Shown here in pieces: positions 34,101-41,515 of a DNA stretch of 64,000 nt. The DNA is from Nonomuraea antri (GTDB lineage Bacteria > Actinomycetota > Actinomycetes > Streptosporangiales > Streptosporangiaceae): the NCBI RefSeq assembly GCF_013283785.1, contig NZ_JABCPZ010000004.1:1-64000 (forward strand), read 5' to 3'. A program made the translations under genes and the position numbers. Within the stretch, counting starts at the first letter, position 1. Each line of letters starts with the position of its first letter. The notes beneath the pieces were generated by a model. The model saw only the letters and a program-made list of their open reading frames with translations, ran no database searches and had not been told where the DNA came from.

Positions 34101-34263
34101 GCACGGCTTCTGGGACAAGCGTCCCGACGTCGCCGACTTCCGCGACGAGATCTTCGAGATTCTCGTGACCGCTGACCTCGGCGATGTCCATCAGCTGGAG
34201 AAGGTGGCGGACAAGGCCCGGGACGCCGTCAAGAACAACCACGCGACGATCCCCAAAGCCTGA
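31108..34263 (+). CDS. hsdR: Type I restriction endonuclease/translocase subunit
   Basis: 1051 residues from GTG 31108, chosen for the GAGGGGAG site 7 bp upstream. An in-frame ATG at 31057 is possible. The nuclease PD-ExK lies at D151...E165-C-K167 (IVPDVVLFVNG, VVIECKK). The SF2 motor has Walker A HTQGSGKSLTM (~311-321), DEVH (416-419), GFTGTPIMKK and AVARVNRTAGNKPFGYVVDY. It cuts unmodified DNA after translocation. The 86-bp gap to hsdS is short, so it is probably co-transcribed. Confidence 0.95.
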   Translation: MTDYEYLLVEKPLIEQLKDMGWEHRAGAEHGAVVPLYPRMSDRGSFDETILEDKLREAIERINGTWLDERKVSQAVNAITRIPTTNLLEANKQVTDLLINGIPIEDPATGKSRTVHYIDWKNGPGNNEFTAINQFRVDIPGTGGHKQIVPDVVLFVNGIPLVVIECKKTTESNLDKAVTQLRRYRDSRTGLFRPVQLTVATSGEDARLGTLTAKLEHYVPWRDPYPMTKKQLADRLGKAEEHLSKQEILVAGVLEPDNLLNIVHNFVTFMATDEGVTIKVAPRYQQFRAVERAVERLLTGEPWHRGGIIWHTQGSGKSLTMTFLVRRLRSLDGLAHYKVVVVTDRTQLQDQLTETMALSNEKVDVAKNTARARTLLGRKGPGLVFVMIQKNQSGQPKDRMELGEINTDESIVVLIDEVHRSHTAALGANLRQAMPNAARIGFTGTPIMKKRGQRKTSVELFGPFIDTYRLREAEEDGVIVPILYEGIKVKGALQNGQDMDELFEEEFEELTDEERLQLQARWANKGNVSAARKLVDVKAKHMLRHYVDKVLPEGFKAQVVAYDRETTVRYREALMEARDELVRDIEKLPPHLLARSIEELKPRQAQLVKAHKQLDLLKRMDFVPVISKGDTEHEDRYAEWTDEAKQKTRIEGFTRPFGENDIAFVIVKSMLLTGFDAPIEQVMYLDRKLEMHDLLQAVARVNRTAGNKPFGYVVDYRGVAQNLVEALRIYADEEFETDESLDVSGALRDLKTEIGKLEPRRQRLRMMFRDYTDVEGCVQELADPQLRDRFGVELARFSRTINTVLPDPAATPYLADAKHFAVIRLTANRRYRVDGGEFDPGAYGQKIKLLIDEHITSLGIEQQLPPIALTATNFAERVEAMTGGSRAKASEMENAIRHHITVNAGQDPARYQLLSERLEQILTELKDDWDAQLLAFKDLMSDVVEDRRDNPHEFSPAEFALYGVLLQELATSDADLEDQRFVRATREIIRLAGRTIHRHGFWDKRPDVADFRDEIFEILVTADLGDVHQLEKVADKARDAVKNNHATIPKA

Positions 34264-34270
34264 CCCTGGC

Positions 34271-34987
34271 ATGCTGGTGACCGTGAGTGAAATACCGGGA
34301 GTCCTGCGAGTCGGCGACCTGGAGGTCGCCGTCTCGGTGAGCGATCGGCGCAAGAGTGTGCGCCTGACCGTCGAACGGGACGCCTCGATCACCGCGGTCG
34401 TCCCACCGCAGCTGTCGAAGCGAGATCTGATCAAGGTGGTAGAGGCCAAGAGACCTTGGCTGTACGGCAAGCTCGCAGAGAAACGGGAGCTGGGTGACGC
34501 CCCACCTGCCAAAGAGTTCGTGACAGGCGAGGGATTCCGTTATCTGGGCCGTTCCTATCGGCTGCGCCTGGTGGACGCGGGCGAGGTGCGACTCATTCGG
34601 GGTCGTCTGGAGCTGCCCAGAGGAGGAAGTGTCAAGGAACTTGTCGGCTGGTATCGCCGGGTTGGCCATCCCTGGTTGTCTAAGCGGGTACGTCCCTGGG
34701 CAGTTCGGCTCGGTGTTGAGGTGAGCGGATTGCGGGTTCGACCGCTCGGCTACCGATGGGGATCGTGCTCGCGGGATGGGCAGGTCAACATCCACTGGGC
34801 CACCATGCAGCTGCCACCTAGCTTGATCGACTATGTCCTCGTCCACGAGCTCGCACATATCCGCAGGCCCGACCATGGGGCTGAGTTCTGGAGTGTCGTA
34901 GAGCGGGCGTTGCCAAGCCATCAGGACTATCGCGAGCGGCTCCGCCGTGCTGGCAATGAGCTTTGGTTGCCGGAGGAGGGGCTCTGA
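34271..34987 (+). CDS. YgjP/SprT-like zinc metallopeptidase (DUF45/M48)
   Basis: 238 residues. The C-terminal zinc motif HELAHIRRPDHGAEFW (HExxH...H) follows the conserved YRWGSCSRDGQVNIHWATMQ, as in YgjP-type proteins. It is linked to hsdR by 7 bp and to the next gene by a 1-bp overlap. YgjP-like proteases are often found beside hsdR in type I systems. Their substrate is unknown, and a role in controlling or disassembling the restriction complex is a reasonable guess. Confidence 0.9.
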   Translation: MLVTVSEIPGVLRVGDLEVAVSVSDRRKSVRLTVERDASITAVVPPQLSKRDLIKVVEAKRPWLYGKLAEKRELGDAPPAKEFVTGEGFRYLGRSYRLRLVDAGEVRLIRGRLELPRGGSVKELVGWYRRVGHPWLSKRVRPWAVRLGVEVSGLRVRPLGYRWGSCSRDGQVNIHWATMQLPPSLIDYVLVHELAHIRRPDHGAEFWSVVERALPSHQDYRERLRRAGNELWLPEEGL

Positions 34988-36795
34988 TGCAAGACGACGT
35001 CCTGGTCAATGCCATTGACATCGCGCGGATGGCCGACGTCGGCCGAGCCGCGGTGAGTAACTGGCGCAAGCGGTTCGACGACTTTCCTCAACCTGTGGGT
35101 GGCACTGCCTCAAGTCCTGCCTTCTCGCTGAGCGAAGTGGAACAGTGGCTCCGCGACCACGGCCGTTATGTCGAGGTGTCACCGCTCGAACGGTTCTGGC
35201 AGCGACTGCGCAGTAGCACGGACGATCTGCGGCTAGCTGAGGTGGTAGCCGAGGTCGGCGCTGTCCTGCTGGGGGAGAGTGCCAAGCTTGACGATGCCCT
35301 GGCCAAAGAGGCCCGGGAGATCGGGCAGGCGGAGGGCTCGACCGCGGTGTTCGACGGGATCTGCGAGCGCTATGTCGATCTCCATTCCCGTCGTCTGCAG
35401 GCCACCCCACCAGCAGTGGCAAAGCTGATGACCACAATCGCCAGTACGAAAGGCGGCAAGGTACTCGACCCCGCCTGTGGAATCGGCACCATATTGCTCG
35501 AAACCCACGGCAACCAGGTATCGGGCCAGGAGCTGAATGAGAACGCCGCAAGACTGGCCAGCGTCCGACTACGCCTTCATGGCTATGAGGCGCAGGTCGA
35601 AGCCGGCGACTCGCTGCGTGGTGACGCCTTCGCGGGCACGCAGTTCGACGTTGTGGTCTGTAATCCGCCGTTCAACGAGCGCGGCTGGGGATACGACGAG
35701 CTGACCAGCGATCCACGGTGGGAATTCGGCCTGCCACCGCGCGGTGAGTCCGAGCTCGCATGGGTGCAACACTGCCTGGCACATGTGAAGCCAGGCGGCC
35801 TCGTTGTGATCATGATGCCGAGTGCGGCTGCCAATCGCCGTCCCGGCCGGCGAATACGAGGAAACCTGCTGAGGGCTGGAACGCTGCGAGCCATCATCAG
35901 CCTCTTCCCTGGCGCCGCTCCCGCCTCCAGCGGCTCCCCCGACCTGTGGGTGCTCCGCAAACCCGCCGGGGTGGATGAGCCGCAGTCGGACGTGCTGATG
36001 GTCAACGCGGGCGAGGACCTAGCTCTAGCTGAGAGAGCATGGCGGTCCTACTGCGAGAAGGCAGAGCTGCCGGAGAACAGCCGGGTGGTCCGTATCATCG
36101 ATCTTCTCGATGAAGAGGTCGATCTGACGACGGGTCATCGAGTGGTGACGCGGGGATCAACCTCCGGCTACCTCGTGATGAGTGATCGACTGTCATCAGT
36201 GGTGGAGGAACTCAGGCTTCCCCGGATAACGGCCACATCTCGCCGAGATCTCGCCATGACGATTCTCGGGGAGCTGGCTCGGGCAGGAGTCGTCACCATC
36301 ATGCAAGGTCCACTCAAACTGCCAGAGGGCGGTGAGCTTCCTCTACTGACGGCGAAGGATCTCTTGCTCAACCGAGAGCCCACCGGCAGTACCAGTGATG
36401 CTCCAGGTCTTGTCCGCATTGAGAAGGGCGACGTCATCGCCTCTCTATTCCTTTCCAGTGGCGCACTGCCACGGGTGATGACCCACGCAGGTGCCGCCCT
36501 CGGATCGCAGCTTCTACTCTTCCGTACCGATCCGGAGCGTCTCGACCCCTATTTCTTGGCGGGCTGTCTACGTGCCGAGGGCGCTACAGGGAGCCCCCAC
36601 GGCTCGACTCTCAGGAGGGACCCGCGGCGGGCGTCGCTACCCAGACTTCCCATCGAGGAACAGCGCCGGTACGGGAAGTCGTTCGCTCAACTCCTCGCGC
36701 TCGAAGACACGGCAAGAGCGTTGCGGGAGATCAGCGATAATCTTGTTGTTGCCGGGATCGCCGGGCTCCTCGACGGCAGCCTGACCCCGGAGTGA
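34987..36795 (+). CDS. N6-adenine DNA methylase with N-terminal HTH
   Basis: 602 residues. Residues ~1-60 form a MerR/Xis-like HTH (NAIDIARMADVGRAAVSNWR, FSLSEVEQWLRDHGR). The methylase core has motif I KVLDPACGIGTILLETHG and motif IV VVCNPPFNERGWGYDELTSD. The C-terminal ~200 residues (LRLPRITATSRRDLAMTILG, LPIEEQRRYGKSFAQLLALE) resemble a single HsdS-like recognition half, so the protein may be a self-sufficient HsdM-S type enzyme. It is encoded within the hsd block with 1-bp overlaps, which is unusual because the block already has hsdM. No cognate nuclease other than HsdR is present. Confidence 0.88.
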   Translation: MQDDVLVNAIDIARMADVGRAAVSNWRKRFDDFPQPVGGTASSPAFSLSEVEQWLRDHGRYVEVSPLERFWQRLRSSTDDLRLAEVVAEVGAVLLGESAKLDDALAKEAREIGQAEGSTAVFDGICERYVDLHSRRLQATPPAVAKLMTTIASTKGGKVLDPACGIGTILLETHGNQVSGQELNENAARLASVRLRLHGYEAQVEAGDSLRGDAFAGTQFDVVVCNPPFNERGWGYDELTSDPRWEFGLPPRGESELAWVQHCLAHVKPGGLVVIMMPSAAANRRPGRRIRGNLLRAGTLRAIISLFPGAAPASSGSPDLWVLRKPAGVDEPQSDVLMVNAGEDLALAERAWRSYCEKAELPENSRVVRIIDLLDEEVDLTTGHRVVTRGSTSGYLVMSDRLSSVVEELRLPRITATSRRDLAMTILGELARAGVVTIMQGPLKLPEGGELPLLTAKDLLLNREPTGSTSDAPGLVRIEKGDVIASLFLSSGALPRVMTHAGAALGSQLLLFRTDPERLDPYFLAGCLRAEGATGSPHGSTLRRDPRRASLPRLPIEEQRRYGKSFAQLLALEDTARALREISDNLVVAGIAGLLDGSLTPE

Positions 36796-36810
36796 CTCCC
36801 GGGAGGCCTG

Positions 36811-38250
36811 GTGTCCCACTTTCTCGGCCGCTATCGGCTTGACCAGTATCGGCTCGGCCTCGGTGGGATGGGCGAGGTGTGGGGCGCCGACGACATCACG
36901 CTCGATCGTCGAGTAGCGATCAAGTTCGTCCTTCTTCCGGACGAGGAGTTGCACCAGAGGTTCACCCGGGAGGCCAAGGCTCTGTCCCGCTTGGCTCATC
37001 CTGGCGTTCCTGCTCTGTACGATTTCGGTTCCGTTGACGGCCGCCACTACTTGATCATGCAGTTCATCGATGGGATCGGTCTGAACGACGTCATTGCAGA
37101 GCACGCCCCGCTCTCCATCGGCTGGGTAGCGTCAATCGGCGCCCAAATCGCGACCGTCCTGGAGGCCGCCCATAAGCAAGGCATCCTGCATCGGGATCTG
37201 AAACCGTCCAATCTCATGCTCTGCCGAGACGGTTCCATCCGGGTCCTGGACTTCGGCTTGGCGTTCATGCATGACGCCGACATGACCTCGCTGACCCAGA
37301 CCGGGCAGCAGCTCGGGACCGCCGCGTACATGTCTCCTGAACAGGTCGAAGGCAAGCGGAGCACGCAGCATGCCGACATCTACTCCTTGGGATGCGTACT
37401 CTACGAAGCGGTCACCGGCCGTCGGCTGTTCACCGGACCCAACGACTACAGCGTGAAGACGCAGCACGTCACGACGTCCCCGATGCCTGCTGGACGGCAT
37501 CGCGCTGACATTCCTCGGGGACTGGACGAGCTGCTGATGGCCATGGTGGAGAAGGACCCGGCTGACAGACCCGCTGACGTTCGCGAGGTGTACGAGCGGC
37601 TCATGCCCTACATGTCCGGGGTCGAACCTCTTGGCGACATGACAGATAGCCTGCCGAGCCCCCTGATGCTCTACTCCCGCGCACTGAGCCGGACCACCAT
37701 CACAGGCGCGCCGCTAACGGAAACCGAACCAAGACCTGTTCGAGACGATTCAAGCCAAGGCGATGTGCGTCGCGTCCGTCGGGACGCACAAACACTGATC
37801 CGGGAGTCCCGGTACAGCGAAGCCATCGCAATCCTGGAAGAGGCTCTCGCACACGGACAGGACGCGCCTGGCTTGCGAGATCAACTGGCTGAGGCATACA
37901 TGACGGCCGGCGACTACTACCGAGCCGCGTTGGAGTATCGCGAGTTGGCCGCCGTGAACGAGCCGAGCCAGGCATTCCACTACCGGCTTCAAGAGGCCAC
38001 CTGTCATGCCTATCTCGGTGACACCGACCTGGCATTGCATATGATGACTGCCCTTGTGGCCGACGTCCCAGAGGAAGATGATCCGCAGGCGCTGGAGCTT
38101 AGACGGCAGATCGGCGAATTGGAAAGAAGCGCCGGGCTCATAGAACAGGCCAGGCGAACCTTTACCGCGCTGCTGTCCGATCTCGACAGAATTTATGGAG
38201 CTGAGCACGCCGCCACAGACCGTGTGCGACAACTGCTCGCAACGATCTGA
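36811..38250 (+). CDS. Hanks-type Ser/Thr kinase with TPR domain
   Basis: 479 residues from GTG 36811 with GGGAGG 6 bp upstream. The kinase spans ~1-270: Gly loop LGLGGMGEVWGADD, Lys in RVAIKFV, catalytic loop ILHRDLKPSNLML, DFG in VLDFGLAFMHDA, and TAAYMSPEQVEG. All catalytic residues are intact. The C-terminal half is TPR-like (YSEAIAILEEALAHGQDAPG, DYYRAALEYRELAAVNEPSQ, IEQARRTFTALLSDLDRIYG). It lacks a transmembrane segment, so it is cytoplasmic. It follows the methylase by 15 bp and ends the block before a terminator. Kinase plus methylase pairing recalls Pgl/BREX-type defence logic. Confidence 0.92.
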   Translation: MSHFLGRYRLDQYRLGLGGMGEVWGADDITLDRRVAIKFVLLPDEELHQRFTREAKALSRLAHPGVPALYDFGSVDGRHYLIMQFIDGIGLNDVIAEHAPLSIGWVASIGAQIATVLEAAHKQGILHRDLKPSNLMLCRDGSIRVLDFGLAFMHDADMTSLTQTGQQLGTAAYMSPEQVEGKRSTQHADIYSLGCVLYEAVTGRRLFTGPNDYSVKTQHVTTSPMPAGRHRADIPRGLDELLMAMVEKDPADRPADVREVYERLMPYMSGVEPLGDMTDSLPSPLMLYSRALSRTTITGAPLTETEPRPVRDDSSQGDVRRVRRDAQTLIRESRYSEAIAILEEALAHGQDAPGLRDQLAEAYMTAGDYYRAALEYRELAAVNEPSQAFHYRLQEATCHAYLGDTDLALHMMTALVADVPEEDDPQALELRRQIGELERSAGLIEQARRTFTALLSDLDRIYGAEHAATDRVRQLLATI

Positions 38251-38272
38251 CGGGAGCGGATTTGGACTCCCG
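38251..38272. terminator. Terminator hairpin closing the restriction block
   Basis: CGGGAG (38251-38256), 10-nt loop, CTCCCG (38267-38272). It begins at the base after the kinase stop codon and lies between convergent genes, so it may serve both directions. Confidence 0.55.
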
Positions 38273-38291
38273 GACCAAGGACGAAGCGTCT

Positions 38292-39437
38292 CTACGTGGG
38301 CACAGGACGGTTGACGATCTTCGTGGGCACGTTCAGCCTCGCTTCTATCGCGGTCTCGCTTACTTTCACTGCCGAAAAGATGTCGGACATCACCGAGGCC
38401 GGGATGGCGCTGAGTCCCAGTCCAGCCTGCTGCACGACTGAGATGAGTTCGTGCTGCTCCGCAAGGCTGAGCAGGTGGCGAGAGCGATGGTGGGCCAGAA
38501 CATCCTGTGCAACATATCCGTTCGCCGAAGCGAGAACGTCGCTGATGAGGGAGACGAACACACGCTTCGCCGAAAACCAGGTGGTGTCGACGGTCAGGTC
38601 GACGATGGCCAAGCCGAGGCGGGTGCGGAAGACCAACAGCTCTGGCGTCGCGTCGAGTTCCAGAAACTGACGCTGCACCTCGACGGCCATGTCGCTGTCC
38701 GCACGAGCTGCCGCACGATTGCACAGCAGTTCCAGGCAGCTGCCAACCGAGTGTTCCCATGCTTGGAGGGGCTTACTGTCGGCGACGAGTTTCAGGGCTA
38801 TGTCTGTCTGCCCGTCGAGGCAGCGAGCTAGGATGGCGGCCTGTCGGCCGTCCAGGAGTCGTTGGCCGACGCCACGGTGTTGCTCGGCATGGGCGACCGC
38901 CTGGTCCCATTGCCCCGCGCTGATAAGCGCCCGGATGCCCTCGGCCACGAAGACGCCCCACAGCCACTTGCGGGCAACTCGAAGATCTTCTTCAGAGCGA
39001 GTAAAGCCGGCGAACGGGATGTGATGGCCGTCGATGTCGGCGGTGCCGCCGGTGCTGACGGCGTGGAAGAGGTCGTTCAGTAGGAGGTAGCCGCGGCTGC
39101 CGTCGTGTTCGCGGATGGCCAGCCGAGCAAGGTTGACAAGGGGCTCGAGGGCGCGGCGGGCACAAGGCGCGTTCAGCGGCCAGGCGCGCAGGTAGGCGGA
39201 GAAGTGCCGCCAGCACAGGGAGCGAGCCAGTGCGGTGACGCCGCAGTCGCTCGCGATCAGCGCGGCCTTGTTCATCGCTTCAGCGGCCAGAGCGAGGTGA
39301 CTCGCCTCTGTGCCTTGGCTGGCCGCGGCGGCGAGGTCGCGCAGCTCGTCGACGCGTGCCTGGAGGGGCAGGCAAGCTGGGCGGGGACGTGCGATTAGGG
39401 GGAAGCGCTGGGCGACCTCCTGTATCAGAGCGTTCAT
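38292..39437 (-). CDS. FxLD lanthipeptide cluster accessory protein (helical repeat)
   Basis: 381 residues from ATG 39437 (MNALIQEVAQRFPLIARPRP). It is almost entirely alpha-helical with repeat-like Ala/Leu-rich segments (ALAAEAMNKAALIASDCGVT, ISAGQWDQAVAHAEQHRGVG, ILARCLDGQTDIALKLVADS), as in TPR-type proteins. There is no catalytic motif. It overlaps the upstream gene by ATGA and so belongs to the lanthipeptide operon. A fragment of a homologue sits beside the other FxLD methyltransferase at 8547-8741, which supports a conserved role in this cluster type, perhaps as regulator or scaffold. Confidence 0.7.
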   Translation of the reverse strand: MNALIQEVAQRFPLIARPRPACLPLQARVDELRDLAAAASQGTEASHLALAAEAMNKAALIASDCGVTALARSLCWRHFSAYLRAWPLNAPCARRALEPLVNLARLAIREHDGSRGYLLLNDLFHAVSTGGTADIDGHHIPFAGFTRSEEDLRVARKWLWGVFVAEGIRALISAGQWDQAVAHAEQHRGVGQRLLDGRQAAILARCLDGQTDIALKLVADSKPLQAWEHSVGSCLELLCNRAAARADSDMAVEVQRQFLELDATPELLVFRTRLGLAIVDLTVDTTWFSAKRVFVSLISDVLASANGYVAQDVLAHHRSRHLLSLAEQHELISVVQQAGLGLSAIPASVMSDIFSAVKVSETAIEARLNVPTKIVNRPVPT

Positions 39438-40267
39438 CCTTGGCTCCTCGTTTGCTCGGTCTGGGAGGTCGTGGGGTCGCGTCCGAACACGACCTGTTTG
39501 GCGGTGTGGGCCAGGACCGCTTGGCTGGCGTAGGGAATGCCGTGCCGGTTCCAGGCGAAGATGATGTGATGGGCGAGGACGGCGCGTAGGCCGCGGTGCA
39601 GCAGCCCATTGGCCGACAGAGCCGCGAGTTCGCAGCCGGTGGCATCGAACGCGGCAGACCATTCGGCGGCGAAAGCCAAGGGTCCTCCCTTGCGATAGAG
39701 CGGGTCGGCGTCCACGCTCATCAGTCGCCGTAGACCGGTCTCCAGCGCGTGCCGCGGCCCGGGTGGGACCGGTTCAGAAAGGTCACGATGCTCGGCTACC
39801 TGTGCCCAGGCGTCGCCTTGCTCGTACCAGTCCAACCCGGCCGAGCGCAGCAGGGTGGTGCAGAGCATGATCGACAGCTCGCGCCTGTGCTCCGCTTCAG
39901 GTGCGGCAGCTAGGTAGGTGAGCAGGTGCCGGCTGTCGAAGTGGAAGAGGTCGTGAGCGCACGCCATCGCCTGCCCGCCGCCGAAGGCGCGGACCTCGGG
40001 CTCATAGATGACTTCGGTCGCGGTGTCGACGTGGCCTTGCCGGACGAGGTCGTTCAAGCGGTGGCGGAGAAGTGCCTGCGCCCTGTTGCTGCTGGGTACG
40101 TAGCGGACGCGCCAGCAGGGTGCCTTCCGCTTGAAGAACCAGGAAGCGATGAGCCGTTCGTCTTCGGCCTTGACCAGGATGGGGGCGAGATGGGTTACGG
40201 CGGTACGCTCGGACGTGGCCCAGTCGCGGAAGGTGATATTGACTTGCCGCCACAGGCGGGGATCCAT
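39434..40267 (-). CDS. Thiopeptide-type bacteriocin biosynthesis protein (LanB elimination-domain homologue)
   Basis: 277 residues beginning MDPRLWRQVNITFRDWATSE with LIASWFFKRKAPCWRVRYVP, the signature start of the thiopeptide-type/SpaB_C family. The end, LLHRGLRAVLAHHIIFAWNR, is also typical. In split LanBs this domain eliminates glutamate from glutamylated Ser/Thr to form dehydroamino acids. Others of the family cyclise peptides. The neighbouring LanB already carries its own C-terminal elimination domain, so this copy may have a distinct role, such as a second dehydration or cyclisation step. It lies 15 bp from lanC and overlaps the next gene. Confidence 0.85.
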   Translation of the reverse strand: MDPRLWRQVNITFRDWATSERTAVTHLAPILVKAEDERLIASWFFKRKAPCWRVRYVPSSNRAQALLRHRLNDLVRQGHVDTATEVIYEPEVRAFGGGQAMACAHDLFHFDSRHLLTYLAAAPEAEHRRELSIMLCTTLLRSAGLDWYEQGDAWAQVAEHRDLSEPVPPGPRHALETGLRRLMSVDADPLYRKGGPLAFAAEWSAAFDATGCELAALSANGLLHRGLRAVLAHHIIFAWNRHGIPYASQAVLAHTAKQVVFGRDPTTSQTEQTRSQG

Positions 40268-40282
40268 GGGGTTGCCTCCAGG

Positions 40283-41515
40283 TCAGGCCAGGAGCAGGGC
40301 GGTGTCCCAGCTCGACAGCACTGCACCGGTGCCGAGGGCGTGCAGGGCGAGCGCCGCCCCTGCGACGCCGTCGAGGAACCCGGCCTGTGGAGCGGAACGG
40401 GAGATCTCCGCTGCGAGTTGGGAAGCCAACGAGGGAAGTTCGGCTCCGAGCTGGGGCGTGCGTGCGTCAGCGGCCATCCGCCAGGCCGACTGGAGCAGCC
40501 CGGCTATGCCGTGACAAAGCCCGCTTTCCGTAAGTCGTCCCAGCTGCACCGGGTCGCGCAAGGTGGCCAGCATCGCCCTCTCCGCGGAACGTTGCCGGTT
40601 CTCGTCCACAAGCGCCAGGCCGGCCAGCTGCTGGGCACGGGCCGTGCCGCTGACGCCATAGCACCACGACGGCCGGGGACGCTGGGACGGATCGATGCGT
40701 TGCTCGCGTGCCTGATCGATGGTGACCGTGCCCGGCCACCACGCTCCCGTGTGGTCGTGCTGCCGCCACGTGTCGGTCCAGGAGCAGATCCGCTCGATCG
40801 CCTCTTTAGCCCCGGCGACGGGCACGTCGCGCAGCACGGCCAGAGAGAGGAGTGCCAGGACCGAGGAGATGCCGTGGGACATGCCTAGGTTGCCGTGCCC
40901 TTCCGGATAGTCGGAACTCGGCTCTCCATTGGGTGCGACCGATGTCCACCACGGCGGCAGTTCACCGCCTGCGGGTAGTGGCTCAGCCAGGCGCACCAGG
41001 TAGGACAGCACGTCGATCGTGATCGACCGGTCCGGATGGCTGCTGAGGTGGTAGGTTTCCAGCCCAGTCAGTCCGCGGACCAGGTCGAACTCCTTCATCT
41101 CAGGCTGCTCGCCACGATCGATGCGTGCGTGGGCGGCGGCCAGCCGGGTGCGGGTGATCGCCGTGACCGTGTCGTCCAAGCGTTTCAGCGCGCGCCGATA
41201 GCGGCCTGACCTGCCTGCGGCGGCGCGCATGGTGAAGGCCAGCGCGGGAGCTCCGAAGAACAGGTTCGCGTTCGGCGCCGCCGTCAGCGCGCCGGAGGCG
41301 GCCGCCTGCACCCAAGCATGGGCGATGCGGGGGTCGCCATGTCCCGAGTGGGCGCGCTCGATGTGCAGCAAGGCGATTCCTGCCGCTCCGGCCCACAGCG
41401 ATTGGGGCCAGACCAGGCCGCTGCCCGGTGGTTCGGCTGTCCACTGCTGTGGATCGGCGAGCGCTTCGGCGATGGCGTTGGCGGCGGCGAGCGCTTCTGA
41501 GGTGGTCTGACTCAT
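40283..41515 (-). CDS. lanC: Lanthionine synthetase C-like cyclase
   Basis: 410 residues from ATG 41515 (MSQTTSEALAAANAIAEALA). The zinc-ligand motifs of LanC are visible: PSWCYGVSGTARAQQLAG (Cys), LCHGIAGLLQSAWRMA (Cys-His), plus GMSHGISSVLALLS and GFLDGVAGAALALHALG. It catalyses addition of Cys thiols to dehydroalanine/dehydrobutyrine to form thioether rings on the precursor. It overlaps lanB by ATGA. Length and alpha-toroid repeat spacing are normal. Confidence 0.92.
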   Translation of the reverse strand: MSQTTSEALAAANAIAEALADPQQWTAEPPGSGLVWPQSLWAGAAGIALLHIERAHSGHGDPRIAHAWVQAAASGALTAAPNANLFFGAPALAFTMRAAAGRSGRYRRALKRLDDTVTAITRTRLAAAHARIDRGEQPEMKEFDLVRGLTGLETYHLSSHPDRSITIDVLSYLVRLAEPLPAGGELPPWWTSVAPNGEPSSDYPEGHGNLGMSHGISSVLALLSLAVLRDVPVAGAKEAIERICSWTDTWRQHDHTGAWWPGTVTIDQAREQRIDPSQRPRPSWCYGVSGTARAQQLAGLALVDENRQRSAERAMLATLRDPVQLGRLTESGLCHGIAGLLQSAWRMAADARTPQLGAELPSLASQLAAEISRSAPQAGFLDGVAGAALALHALGTGAVLSSWDTALLLA

